Positions 1-6,099 of a stretch of DNA of 11,951 nucleotides are shown here, piece by piece. Origin of the DNA: CAYYAU01 sp964469765 [NCBI: uncultured Clostridia bacterium] (GTDB lineage Bacteria; UBA6262; WVXT01; CAYYAU01); NCBI GenBank assembly GCA_964469765.1, contig CAYYAU010000016.1, positions 1-11,951 on the forward strand, written 5' to 3'. A program made the translations under genes and the position numbers. Position 1 is the first letter of the stretch; each line of letters opens with the position of its first letter. A model generated the notes under the pieces. The model had not been told where the DNA came from and did not search any database. It worked only from the letters and a program-made list of their open reading frames with translations.

Positions 1-3
1 GAT

Positions 4-51
4 TAACGCTGAGTTATGTATCCGCGCGGTTCTGCGTAGACATCAGCGTTA
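4..51. repeat. Inverted repeat at left edge (9-base arms)
   Basis: TAACGCTGA at 4-12 is repeated in reverse complement as TCAGCGTTA at 43-51. Between them lies the self-complementary CCGCGCGG at 22-29. The stretch is more GC-rich than its surroundings and sits in non-coding DNA upstream of the first gene. It looks like part of a dispersed intergenic repeat cut by the window edge. A genome-wide copy count would be needed to confirm that, and no function is claimed. Confidence 0.4.
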
Positions 52-72
52 TTCCGTTTCTATATCAGTATT

Positions 73-110
73 CTAAAATTTTTTAATGTTCTTCGAAAAA
101 TTTATTCATC
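73..110 (+). repeat. 38-base direct repeat, copy A
   Basis: This stretch matches 2196-2233 at 37 of 38 positions (T81 against C2204), and both copies are followed by similar GAAAGGGAAAA-like sequence. The two copies flank the beta-barrel gene. Copy B is the right arm of a large nested inverted repeat at 2064-2233. No matching left arm is visible in bases 1-72, so copy A is either a solo end or a remnant of such an element. Confidence 0.7.
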
Positions 111-152
111 TTCAGAAGGGAAAAGAAAGACAAAGGAACAACAAAGGGAAAA

Positions 153-2054
153 ATGTTGAACAAAAATTTAATTAAAATACTTTTTATAATAGGCTTTCTG
201 TTTATGGCACCTCTTTATGCTGACTATCCTCCTGAGGGGTATCTTAAATTAAAAGGCGTTATAGAATTAAATTCAATCTCTTATAAAGTAAAGGATAACT
301 GGTGTGTGGATAAAGGGAGTCTTTCTTACTACTTTGCAAAACAACCAGGAAAAGAGAATAAGTGGAAATCCTTTTTTGGACAAAAGGCCACCCTTAATCT
401 AAGTGCCTCTCCTTTTGATACATTAAACACCTTAATTGAGATTGAAGGAATAGGCAATTATGCCTCTCGTTTATACACGCCTGTAAATGAGGAACATAGA
501 CTTCACAATAATAAAGACAACCTTTTTGTAAAAAAGGCTGAAGTTATCTATAAATATGATATAGGGGAAATACGATACTTCAGAGGAATTAGCCATTCCT
601 CCTGGGAAAAGTATGGTGATTTATTTAATCTCTATCCCCAGCAGTATGATATTGAGAATTATCTAAGAATAACTGGTAAAGCCTTACCAGAGGCAATTGA
701 GTTTAGTTTATCCACATATCATATTGGTGATTTTGCTTTTATTTATGGAACTGATATATTTAGAGAAAACAAGGACTCTTTTTATATAAGGTTTACTTCT
801 CAGTTTAAAGCGCTGGATTATGGTTTCTTTTATAGGCAGGAGAAAACGCGTTGGACAGAGAATGGCGAGTTGCTTCGTTCATTTGAGGCATCAATCAAAG
901 GAGAAGCAGGATACTTTATTCCTTTTGAAGTTGGGCTGTTATATCAACCATTCAGAATACATTGGGGATATGACTATGTGGAAGAAGAAACTCAAGATAC
1001 CTCCCAAACTTTATATAATTCTAAATATGTGTTGCATCATAAATGGGTAAAGGAAAGGGACGGTTTAGGTGTTACTTGTAGAATAAAGCCAAAGGGTTTA
1101 ATAATTGACAGGTTAGTAATCTCTCTTTCATATCTTGGTTTAGTTGCTGGGAACAAAAGGGAAATAAAATGTGAAGTTGGACATAAGGTATTAGATGATT
1201 TTGGTATTGATACAAGCATTTCTTATAGAGAACCTATAATTGGACCATTACCTTATTTGTATGAGGGGACAGAAGAAAACCCAGGACCGATTATAACCTT
1301 ACCTAGAGGAAAAAACAGCCCCTTCTGGGTAACGGATGCGAATAGAAAAGCCACAACATTTAATCTATACCTTACATACGACCCAACTCCAGCAACCTGG
1401 TTTTTTAAATACAGACCATTTATTTTAGAACCCTGGAACCTAAACTCACAAGAGAACGCTCCATTATCTTGTGTATTTGGCTATACGTTAAGTTATTTCC
1501 CAACAACAACTGATAGATGGTACTACTTTAATAGTGAAAATACACTCCTCTGGGAAGGAGATTATGACCCAACCTATCCAGAATGGGAGTTTAGACCAAC
1601 AGGCAAGTGGGCACTTAAAAGACCTGTCCATAAAATAAATCTTGGGGCAAAGATTACCTCTGGCAAGAAAAGTCTTTCTATGCTTATTGAAGCAGGACAG
1701 TCATTAGCAACTGGTGCATTAGCCTACACAGAGAAAGAGGAAAGGGAAAAGTCTATAACAAACCTCTTTAAAATACAAACAATCCTTAAGTATCCCACCT
1801 TTGAGGTTATGGTAGGGTTTGGTTCTCATGTCTGGGGAGAGGAAGAGTGGCAAAGACGTTTTGGTCAAAGTATTGATGAGCTCTATAAAGCAAGTATATA
1901 TTATAACTTCAATAAATATTCAAAGTGTGGAATAGAATACGTTGGTATTAGAGAAACAGATAATAAGTATTTAGCAAGAGAGATTGGGCCGTTTGATGAA
2001 ATAAGGTTATTTTATACTCTCAGGTTTGGCACACGGTTATCCTTAATGGATTAG
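153..2054 (+). CDS. Secreted protein, predicted outer-membrane beta-barrel
   Basis: I do not recognise the family. The 633-residue product starts with a signal peptide: Lys at 4 and 8, a hydrophobic core at about 9-21, and probable cleavage after L21-Y22-A23. The rest has no other membrane helix. It is rich in Tyr, Phe and Trp in alternating polar/apolar stretches joined by charged turns, as in beta-barrel outer-membrane proteins, for example about 250-275 and 400-425. The C-terminus ends in a strand-like segment (LFYTLRFGTRLSL), although the last residue is Asp rather than the usual Phe. The ATG at 153 is chosen because it gives a complete signal peptide and follows a modest AAAGGG site at 143-148. 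The gene is bounded on both sides by related repeat sequence, and two perfect DnaA-box sequences lie inside it. A porin or transporter role is plausible but unproven. The gene call is strong; the barrel call is moderate. Confidence 0.85.
   Translation: MLNKNLIKILFIIGFLFMAPLYADYPPEGYLKLKGVIELNSISYKVKDNWCVDKGSLSYYFAKQPGKENKWKSFFGQKATLNLSASPFDTLNTLIEIEGIGNYASRLYTPVNEEHRLHNNKDNLFVKKAEVIYKYDIGEIRYFRGISHSSWEKYGDLFNLYPQQYDIENYLRITGKALPEAIEFSLSTYHIGDFAFIYGTDIFRENKDSFYIRFTSQFKALDYGFFYRQEKTRWTENGELLRSFEASIKGEAGYFIPFEVGLLYQPFRIHWGYDYVEEETQDTSQTLYNSKYVLHHKWVKERDGLGVTCRIKPKGLIIDRLVISLSYLGLVAGNKREIKCEVGHKVLDDFGIDTSISYREPIIGPLPYLYEGTEENPGPIITLPRGKNSPFWVTDANRKATTFNLYLTYDPTPATWFFKYRPFILEPWNLNSQENAPLSCVFGYTLSYFPTTTDRWYYFNSENTLLWEGDYDPTYPEWEFRPTGKWALKRPVHKINLGAKITSGKKSLSMLIEAGQSLATGALAYTEKEEREKSITNLFKIQTILKYPTFEVMVGFGSHVWGEEEWQRRFGQSIDELYKASIYYNFNKYSKCGIEYVGIRETDNKYLAREIGPFDEIRLFYTLRFGTRLSLMD
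305..313 (-). promoter_or_regulatory. Consensus DnaA box inside the beta-barrel gene
   Basis: TGTGGATAA on the + strand is the exact complement of the DnaA box TTATCCACA. It is identical to the box at 3347-3355 next to dnaA. It lies within coding sequence (codons for Cys-Val-Asp-Lys), so it may be chance. A DnaA-binding role is inferred from sequence identity and proximity to the origin only. Confidence 0.3.
708..716 (+). promoter_or_regulatory. Consensus DnaA box inside the beta-barrel gene
   Basis: This is an exact TTATCCACA, the consensus DnaA box, encoded by Leu-Ser-Thr codons about 2.6 kb upstream of the dnaA box cluster. It is the second perfect box in this gene. Chance occurrence cannot be excluded. 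Confidence 0.3.
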
Positions 2055-2063
2055 AGAAGGGAA

Positions 2064-2233
2064 GATGAATAAAATTTTTCTTGAACTGAAAAGAATTTTT
2101 ATACGCTCGCAATTTTCTTCTTTAGCGAACCGTTTCGTAAATGAACCTTCGGTTCTACGAAACTTGTAAGAAAAATGCCCGAAGAAAATTTCTTGCTAAA
2201 ATTCTTTAATGTTCTTCGAAAAATTTATTCATC
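2064..2233. repeat. 170-base nested inverted repeat (MITE-like or structured intergenic element)
   Basis: The outer arms 2064-2101 and 2196-2233 are imperfect reverse complements; for example GATGAATAAAATTTTTC pairs with GAAAAATTTATTCATC apart from one extra base. Inside them, GCAATTTTCTTC at 2109-2120 pairs with the GAAGAAAATT end of 2181-2196. The core is a perfect hairpin at 2132-2163. The right arm is also copy B of the direct repeat at 73-110. The element fills most of the 292-base spacer between the barrel and lipoprotein genes, and no ORF is visible in it. It could be a miniature inverted-repeat element, a palindromic intergenic repeat or a structured RNA. No target-site duplication was seen. 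Confidence 0.65.
2132..2163. repeat. Strong stem-loop at the core of the nested repeat
   Basis: GTTTCGTA (2132-2139) pairs with TACGAAAC (2156-2163). After a three-base bulge, GAACC (2143-2147) pairs with GGTTC (2151-2155) around a TTC loop, giving 13 perfect base pairs in 32 bases. There is no following T-run, so it is not a typical intrinsic terminator of the upstream gene. Confidence 0.75.
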
Positions 2234-2346
2234 CTGAAAGGGAAAAACAGATTTTCGAAAATTTGTTTTCCACTTAGAGAGAGGAAGGAATAGGTAAAGT
2301 CAACAATAACTCAGAATACAATCTCTATGTTAAATGGAGAAATAAG

Positions 2347-2979
2347 GTGAAAAGTAGAATATTTTTAACAATATTGTGTTTAATGTTATTATGGGGGTGT
2401 GAAAAAAACCCTATGAGGCATCTAATTAACCCTTTATCTGATGGGGCATTAGGAAATGTATCCTGGGGAGAGTGGGTAGTTTACGATGACGATGTTAAAA
2501 CTAGAGGAGACATTATGCTTTCTCCAACTGATGCGCATCAAGTTATTGAAGAGGTCAGTGAAAATCCCTATTCTGGTAAGAGATGCCTAAAATATTATTG
2601 GGATGGAGAAAAGATTGATAGAAAAGACTGGGTTGCTGCTATATTCACAACTCAGCCTAATTGGCAGTATTACCAAAATCCTGTTGCAGTTGACTTATCC
2701 TCCGGCGCATATACTAAAATAACATTTTATGCAAGAGGAAACACCATCGGTAATACAAAGGTGATTATAAAAGGGCCTCGAGGCTCAGGCCAAACACCAG
2801 ATACCAATTCGGTAAAGATGGAAATATCTGTTGAGTCTAACTGGCAAAAGTATACGTTTAATATATCAAATTCTGATTTGACAAATGTTCAACAGTTTTT
2901 TACAATAGTATTCCAGAATGAAAACTCCTCACCTGGTGGTGCAACTTTATATATAGATGAAATTAAATATATTCCTTAA
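2347..2979 (+). CDS. Lipoprotein with jelly-roll, carbohydrate-binding-like domain
   Basis: The 210-residue product has a type II signal peptide: K2 and R4, hydrophobic residues 5-15, and the lipobox L15-W16-G17-C18. The mature protein would therefore begin at lipid-modified Cys18. Glu at +2 fits outer-membrane delivery. Residues of about 40-210 read as one beta-sandwich of the galactose-binding/carbohydrate-binding-module type. It opens with a W-G-E-W-V-V-Y-D-D-D segment, includes an N-P-Y-S-G-K-R-C-L-K strand and an aromatic W-Q-K-Y-T-F-N segment, and ends with the typical Y-I-D-E-I-K-Y strand. No catalytic domain is seen. Translation starts at GTG 2347, preceded by GGAGA at 2336-2340 six bases away, and no better ATG keeps the signal peptide. 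It ends seven bases before the PilZ gene, so the two are probably co-transcribed. Ligand and partner are unknown. Confidence 0.82.
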   Translation: MKSRIFLTILCLMLLWGCEKNPMRHLINPLSDGALGNVSWGEWVVYDDDVKTRGDIMLSPTDAHQVIEEVSENPYSGKRCLKYYWDGEKIDRKDWVAAIFTTQPNWQYYQNPVAVDLSSGAYTKITFYARGNTIGNTKVIIKGPRGSGQTPDTNSVKMEISVESNWQKYTFNISNSDLTNVQQFFTIVFQNENSSPGGATLYIDEIKYIP

Positions 2980-2986
2980 ATAAAAG

Positions 2987-3319
2987 ATGATGGATAAAAA
3001 GAATAAAATATTATTTGAAAGAAGACGGTATGAGAGAATTATAGTGACCTATCCTGTTTATCTTACAATTAAAACTAACGGCTCTAAGTATCTGCGTGCA
3101 GAGACAAGAAACTTAAGCAAAAACGGTAGTATGTGTGTAATAGTAAAAGAGCCTAATGAGAATATTAAAAAATTACTGACTAAAAACACTCGTCTTCAAG
3201 TTTCCATTAGGCTCCCTACAGTTAAAACCCCTGTAGAAAAACAGGGAAGAGTTGTATGGTTAATTACAGAAAATGGTGGTTCTTATATCCTTGGTATTGA
3301 GTTCCAAAGTTTATTATAA
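2987..3319 (+). CDS. PilZ-domain protein, predicted c-di-GMP receptor
   Basis: This 110-residue single-domain protein carries both parts of the c-di-GMP-binding signature: RxxxR at R13-R17 within an arginine-rich stretch, and N-x-S-x-x-G at N42-S44-G47. The end of the barrel follows the family pattern, with G-R-V-V-W near residues 82-86 and a final I-L-G-I-E-F strand. PilZ proteins bind cyclic di-GMP in the cytoplasm and pass the signal to motility, adhesion or secretion machinery. The output here is unknown because no other domain is attached. Two tandem ATGs (2987, 2990) could start it, and the ribosome binding site is weak (AAAAG), so coupling to the upstream lipoprotein gene seven bases away is plausible. 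The stop codon overlaps the probable dnaA -10 box. Confidence 0.85.
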   Translation: MMDKKNKILFERRRYERIIVTYPVYLTIKTNGSKYLRAETRNLSKNGSMCVIVKEPNENIKKLLTKNTRLQVSIRLPTVKTPVEKQGRVVWLITENGGSYILGIEFQSLL

Positions 3320-3320
3320 T
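3291..3320 (+). promoter_or_regulatory. Probable sigma-70-type promoter for dnaA
   Basis: TTGGTA at 3291-3296 (4 of 6 consensus positions) is followed after 18 bases by a perfect TATAAT at 3315-3320. The -10 overlaps the stop codon of the PilZ gene. Transcription would start near 3327, just before the DnaA-box palindrome, an arrangement suited to repression of dnaA by its own product. This is predicted from sequence only. Confidence 0.5.
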
Positions 3321-3333
3321 ACTCTAATTAAAA

Positions 3334-3367
3334 GGTTATCCACAAGTGTGGATAACCCTGTGGAAAA
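3334..3367. promoter_or_regulatory. DnaA-box cluster upstream of dnaA
   Basis: A perfect consensus box TTATCCACA (+, 3336-3344) and its exact complement TGTGGATAA (-, 3347-3355) face each other across two bases. The symmetry extends to 11-base arms, GGTTATCCACA and TGTGGATAACC, at 3334-3357. A third box, TGTGGAAAA (- strand TTTTCCACA), lies at 3359-3367. The cluster sits between the predicted dnaA promoter and the dnaA start. By analogy with well-studied origins it may serve both DnaA autoregulation and the upstream half of a bipartite origin. Confidence 0.85.
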
Positions 3368-3392
3368 CTAACAACAATTTGAAGGATTTTTT

Positions 3393-4751
3393 ATGCCTCT
3401 GAATCCTCAAGAAATCTGGAAAGAAATTATTAATAGAATTAAGCCTTCTTTATCAGAACAAAGCTATGAGTTGTGGATAGAGCCGGTAAAACCTTTATCC
3501 TTTGAAAAGAATAACCTTATTCTTCAGATACCAAACCGGTTCTTTTCTCAATGGATAAAAGACCATTTTCAAAACCAAATTGAACAGCTGCTTTATGAAC
3601 TTACACATCAGAACTACAAGCTCTCTTTTGTTTTCTCCCAACCCCTTCCTTCTGAGTCGTTTTATAAACCTATAGCAAAACCTTATGAAGAACCTTCACA
3701 GGTTGAGATTTCCTGTGAGTTTAATCCAAAATATACCTTTGAGAACTTTGTTGTTGGGCCTTCTAATAGGTTTGCTTCAGCAACTGCTGAAGCGGTTGCA
3801 AAGGAACCCGGAAGAGCCTATAACCCATTATTCATCTATGGAGGTGTAGGGCTAGGTAAAACACATCTCCTTCAAGCTATTGGGAATAAAATGAAGAAAG
3901 GAACCTCTCAGTTGAATGTACTTTATGCAACCTCAGAGAAATTCACCAATGAGCTTATTGATTCTATTCAGAAAAGAGAAATGACCATTGAGTTTAGAAA
4001 CAAGTACCGTTGTTTAGATGCTCTTTTGATTGATGATATTCAATTCATTGCAGGTAAGGAAAGCACGCAAGAAGAATTTTTTCATGTCTTCAATACCTTA
4101 TATGAGGCGCACAAGCAGATTGTTATCTCTTCTGATTCAACCCCAAAAGACCTGCCTACAATTGAAGAGCGGTTAAGAAGCAGGTTTCAATGGGGGGTGA
4201 TTGCTGATATACAACCACCTGATTTAGAAACAAGAATCGCTATATTAAGAAAAAAGTCAGAAGGAGAAAGAATTGTTGTCCCGGATGATGTTATTGTATA
4301 TATAGCTTCCCAAATAAAATCAAATATAAGAGAACTTGAAGGATGTCTTATAAGAATAGTAGCATTCTCTTCACTAACAGGTACGGAGATAACAGTTGAT
4401 AGGGCTAAAGAAATACTAAAGGATATAATAACAAAAGAAGAACTGGCACAACCTATTACAATAGAGGCTGTACAGAATGTTGTAGCAAAACACTTCAATG
4501 TCTCTGCTCAGGATATGAAAAGTAAAAAAAGAACAGATGCCATCGCCTTCCCGAGACAGATTGCGATGTATATTATAAGAACCTTAACAGAACATTCTAC
4601 CACTGATATAGGCAATGCTTTTGGGGGGAGAGACCATACTACTGTTATGTATGCAGTGGAAAAAATAAAGAATAGACTTTCTAAGGACCCTTACTTTGTA
4701 GCTTTAATAAATAAAATTATTCAAGAAATAAAAAAGGGGAAAGTTTGTTAA
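3393..4751 (+). CDS. dnaA: Chromosomal replication initiator protein DnaA
   Basis: DnaA binds DnaA boxes at oriC, forms an ATP-dependent filament, melts the origin and directs helicase loading. At 452 residues it has the usual family length and all four domains: N-terminal interaction domain (about 1-85, with W-x-E-I-I-N-R-I and the E-L-W-I-E-P core), short linker (about 86-110), AAA+ ATPase (about 111-340) and C-terminal DNA-binding domain (about 350-452). Walker A is GGVGLGKT at 150-157 and Walker B is LLIDDIQF at 211-218. The box VII arginines lie in ERLRSRF at 259-265, and the sensor II region is NIRELEG at 311-317. The DnaA signature GGRDHTTV at 411-418 reads the DnaA box. The ATG at 3393 follows GAAGGA at 3381-3386. 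Boxes immediately upstream suggest autoregulation. Confidence 0.98.
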   Translation: MPLNPQEIWKEIINRIKPSLSEQSYELWIEPVKPLSFEKNNLILQIPNRFFSQWIKDHFQNQIEQLLYELTHQNYKLSFVFSQPLPSESFYKPIAKPYEEPSQVEISCEFNPKYTFENFVVGPSNRFASATAEAVAKEPGRAYNPLFIYGGVGLGKTHLLQAIGNKMKKGTSQLNVLYATSEKFTNELIDSIQKREMTIEFRNKYRCLDALLIDDIQFIAGKESTQEEFFHVFNTLYEAHKQIVISSDSTPKDLPTIEERLRSRFQWGVIADIQPPDLETRIAILRKKSEGERIVVPDDVIVYIASQIKSNIRELEGCLIRIVAFSSLTGTEITVDRAKEILKDIITKEELAQPITIEAVQNVVAKHFNVSAQDMKSKKRTDAIAFPRQIAMYIIRTLTEHSTTDIGNAFGGRDHTTVMYAVEKIKNRLSKDPYFVALINKIIQEIKKGKVC

Positions 4752-4774
4752 TAACCCTTTTATATTGTTAATAA
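4746..4774. repeat. Two TGTTAATAA direct repeats at a 20-base interval
   Basis: TGTTAATAA occurs at 4746-4754, overlapping the dnaA stop codon, and again at 4766-4774. The complement TTATTAACA differs from TTATNCACA at one fixed position, so the pair may be low-affinity DnaA sites at the edge of oriC. The 20-base interval is about two helical turns. Functional assignment is speculative. Confidence 0.35.
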
Positions 4775-4793
4775 GCTTTTCGGTTCAGTATAG

Positions 4794-4896
4794 TGTGGAA
4801 AAGTTATAAAAGTTTTCCTCATATTGTTGCTTATTAGACAATCTTGAAAAAACTTGATATATGAGGATTTTTTATTTTATAACTTTTTTTTCCACA
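4794..4896. repeat. Long imperfect inverted repeat inside oriC, DnaA boxes at both tips
   Basis: The left arm 4794-4824 is mirrored by the right arm 4859-4896 in three blocks. TGTGGAAAA pairs with TTTTCCACA, AAAAGTTATAAAA pairs with TTTTATAACTTTT (overlapping blocks), and TCCTCATAT pairs with ATATGAGGA. The right arm carries extra T residues and one short unmatched block. About 27 of 31 left-arm bases pair. The 34-base centre contains a minor ATTGT/ACAAT inverted pair (4823-4827, 4838-4842). The structure could form a cruciform, set paired DnaA sites symmetrically around the melting zone, or act as a weak terminator for dnaA, since eight T residues lie at 4884-4891. Confidence 0.8.
4854..4883 (+). 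promoter_or_regulatory. Candidate promoter for the dnaN operon
   Basis: TTGATA at 4854-4859 and TATAAC at 4878-4883 each match the sigma-70 consensus at five of six positions, with an 18-base spacer. Transcription would begin near 4890, inside the downstream DnaA-box pair, so DnaA binding would be expected to affect it. In DNA this AT-rich such matches also arise by chance. Confidence 0.4.
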
Positions 4897-4906
4897 AATT
4901 CCACAA

Positions 4907-4930
4907 GTACTAATGCTACTGTTACTAATT
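4907..4930 (+). promoter_or_regulatory. DnaA-trio-like unwinding element
   Basis: Directly after the DnaA boxes, the + strand reads as eight triplets with T in the middle position every time: GTA, CTA, ATG, CTA, CTG, TTA, CTA, ATT. The described DnaA-trio reads CTA or TTA on this strand (3'-GAT/AAT-5' on the strand bound by DnaA); four triplets match exactly. The very AT-rich 4931-4942 follows. Only one base separates the last box from the first triplet, so the GC-rich spacer seen in B. subtilis is absent. Position and periodicity support the call; binding is untested. Confidence 0.65.
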
Positions 4931-4956
4931 AATTTTTATTAAGGAGGTTGTAGACA

Positions 4957-6057
4957 ATGGATATTAAGTGTAAAACTAATGAGTTAGTAAAAGGGCTACA
5001 AACAATTCAATCAGTAATTAGTTCAAAAACCACAGTTCCTTCTTTATCAAATGTATTGATTGAAACAGAAAATAATACATTAAGCCTCATTGCAACAGAT
5101 TTAGAGATTGGTATAAGAAAGAAGATACCCGCATCTATTACTAAAAAAGGTGCCACAACACTTCCTGCAAAAAAGCTCTATGAAATAATAAGGAGTTTAC
5201 CTACAGAAGAGGTTCAGTTCGTCATGAAAGAGGCTGACCATATGGAGATTAAAAGCGGTAGAAGTGTGTTTAAAATGGTCGGAATTAAAAAAGAGGAGTT
5301 CCCTGTTTTCCCAGACATTAAACCTGAAAAAAGTTTTAGTATAAAAAGTAATACTTTAAAGAAAATGATTACGCTTACAAACTTTTCTGTTTCTACTGAC
5401 CCGACAAGATATGTACTTTGTGGCATTCATATGGTGGTTGAGAAAGGGAAGATAAAAATGATATCTACAGATGGTAGAAGATTATCGTATGTAGAAAAAG
5501 AAGGTTTAAGTGATAAGAAAAAAGAGATAGGTGTAATTATTCCTATAAAGGCGGTTAATGAGTTAAACAAAATCCTACCTGAAACCGAGGCAGATATTAA
5601 AATTGAGATAGAAAAGAACCAAATTCTATTTAGAGTAAATGGTACAATTCTAATCTCTCGGCTTATTGATGGAAATTTCCCGAATTATGAACAGGTTATT
5701 CCTAAAGAAGTAAAAACACAATTAGTTCTTAATAGAGATGAATTCTTGCAAGCAACACAAAGGATAGCAACCATTACTACAGAGAAATCTGTGGCGGTTA
5801 GATACACATTAAAGAAGGATAAACTTATTATCTCAGCAGAATCACCAGGGATTGGAGAGGCTATGGATGAAATGGACATTGATTATTCTGCTGAGTCTAT
5901 GGTAATTGCATATAACCCAACATTTGTTTTAGATGTGCTTAAGAATCTAAAAGGTAACCAGATTATCTGGGAACTCACCTCAAGTTTAAACCCAGCAGTG
6001 ATTAGACCATCGCAAGAAAAACAGACCTTTTTTGTGATTATGCCTATGAGGGTGTAG
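4957..6057 (+). CDS. dnaN: DNA polymerase III beta subunit (sliding clamp)
   Basis: DnaN forms a ring-shaped dimer around DNA that tethers the replicative polymerase and recruits other repair and replication proteins through a hydrophobic pocket. The 366-residue length is standard, and three similar clamp domains are inferred at about 1-120, 125-245 and 246-366. Conserved family segments are present: PSLSNVLIE near 28-36, TDGRRLS at 171-177, SRLIDGNFPNY at 234-244, AYNPTFVLDVL at 318-328, and the C-terminal MPMRV at 362-366, which with P-x-Y residues forms the client-binding pocket. A very strong AAGGAGG at 4941-4947, nine bases before ATG, fixes the start. It heads a run of closely spaced genes through gyrA that is probably one operon. 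Confidence 0.98.
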   Translation: MDIKCKTNELVKGLQTIQSVISSKTTVPSLSNVLIETENNTLSLIATDLEIGIRKKIPASITKKGATTLPAKKLYEIIRSLPTEEVQFVMKEADHMEIKSGRSVFKMVGIKKEEFPVFPDIKPEKSFSIKSNTLKKMITLTNFSVSTDPTRYVLCGIHMVVEKGKIKMISTDGRRLSYVEKEGLSDKKKEIGVIIPIKAVNELNKILPETEADIKIEIEKNQILFRVNGTILISRLIDGNFPNYEQVIPKEVKTQLVLNRDEFLQATQRIATITTEKSVAVRYTLKKDKLIISAESPGIGEAMDEMDIDYSAESMVIAYNPTFVLDVLKNLKGNQIIWELTSSLNPAVIRPSQEKQTFFVIMPMRV

Positions 6058-6099
6058 AGGCATAATAGCTGGGAACTTATATTTAGAGAGGTTTTTTAA

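Larger units (their letters stand above)
4752..4956. other. Probable replication origin (oriC), dnaA-dnaN spacer
   Basis: This 205-base, very AT-rich spacer has no ORF and carries the expected parts of a bacterial origin in order. It has a DnaA box at 4794-4802 (TGTGGAAAA, minus-strand box). It has two adjacent boxes on the + strand at 4888-4896 (TTTTCCACA) and 4897-4905 (AATTCCACA, degenerate). These are followed by a DnaA-trio-like stretch (4907-4930) and an AT run up to the dnaN ribosome binding site. The box-trio-dnaN order and orientation are those described for the Bacillus subtilis basal unwinding element. A second box cluster lies upstream of dnaA. GC-skew inversion here could not be tested from the window. 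Confidence 0.85.

Noticed and set aside
3472-3480. TGTGGATAG, one mismatch from a DnaA box, within dnaA
   Set aside because: It encodes the conserved E-L-W-I-E segment of DnaA domain I, so protein constraint explains the sequence.
4187-4498. Open 103-codon minus-strand frame inside dnaA
   Set aside because: It is antisense to the AAA+ and DNA-binding domains of DnaA; its Ser/Ile-rich composition is typical of antisense translation.
6058-6099. recF remnant between dnaN and the DUF721 gene
   Set aside because: Only 42 bases are available and they contain just the ribosome binding site; nothing resembles recF coding sequence.
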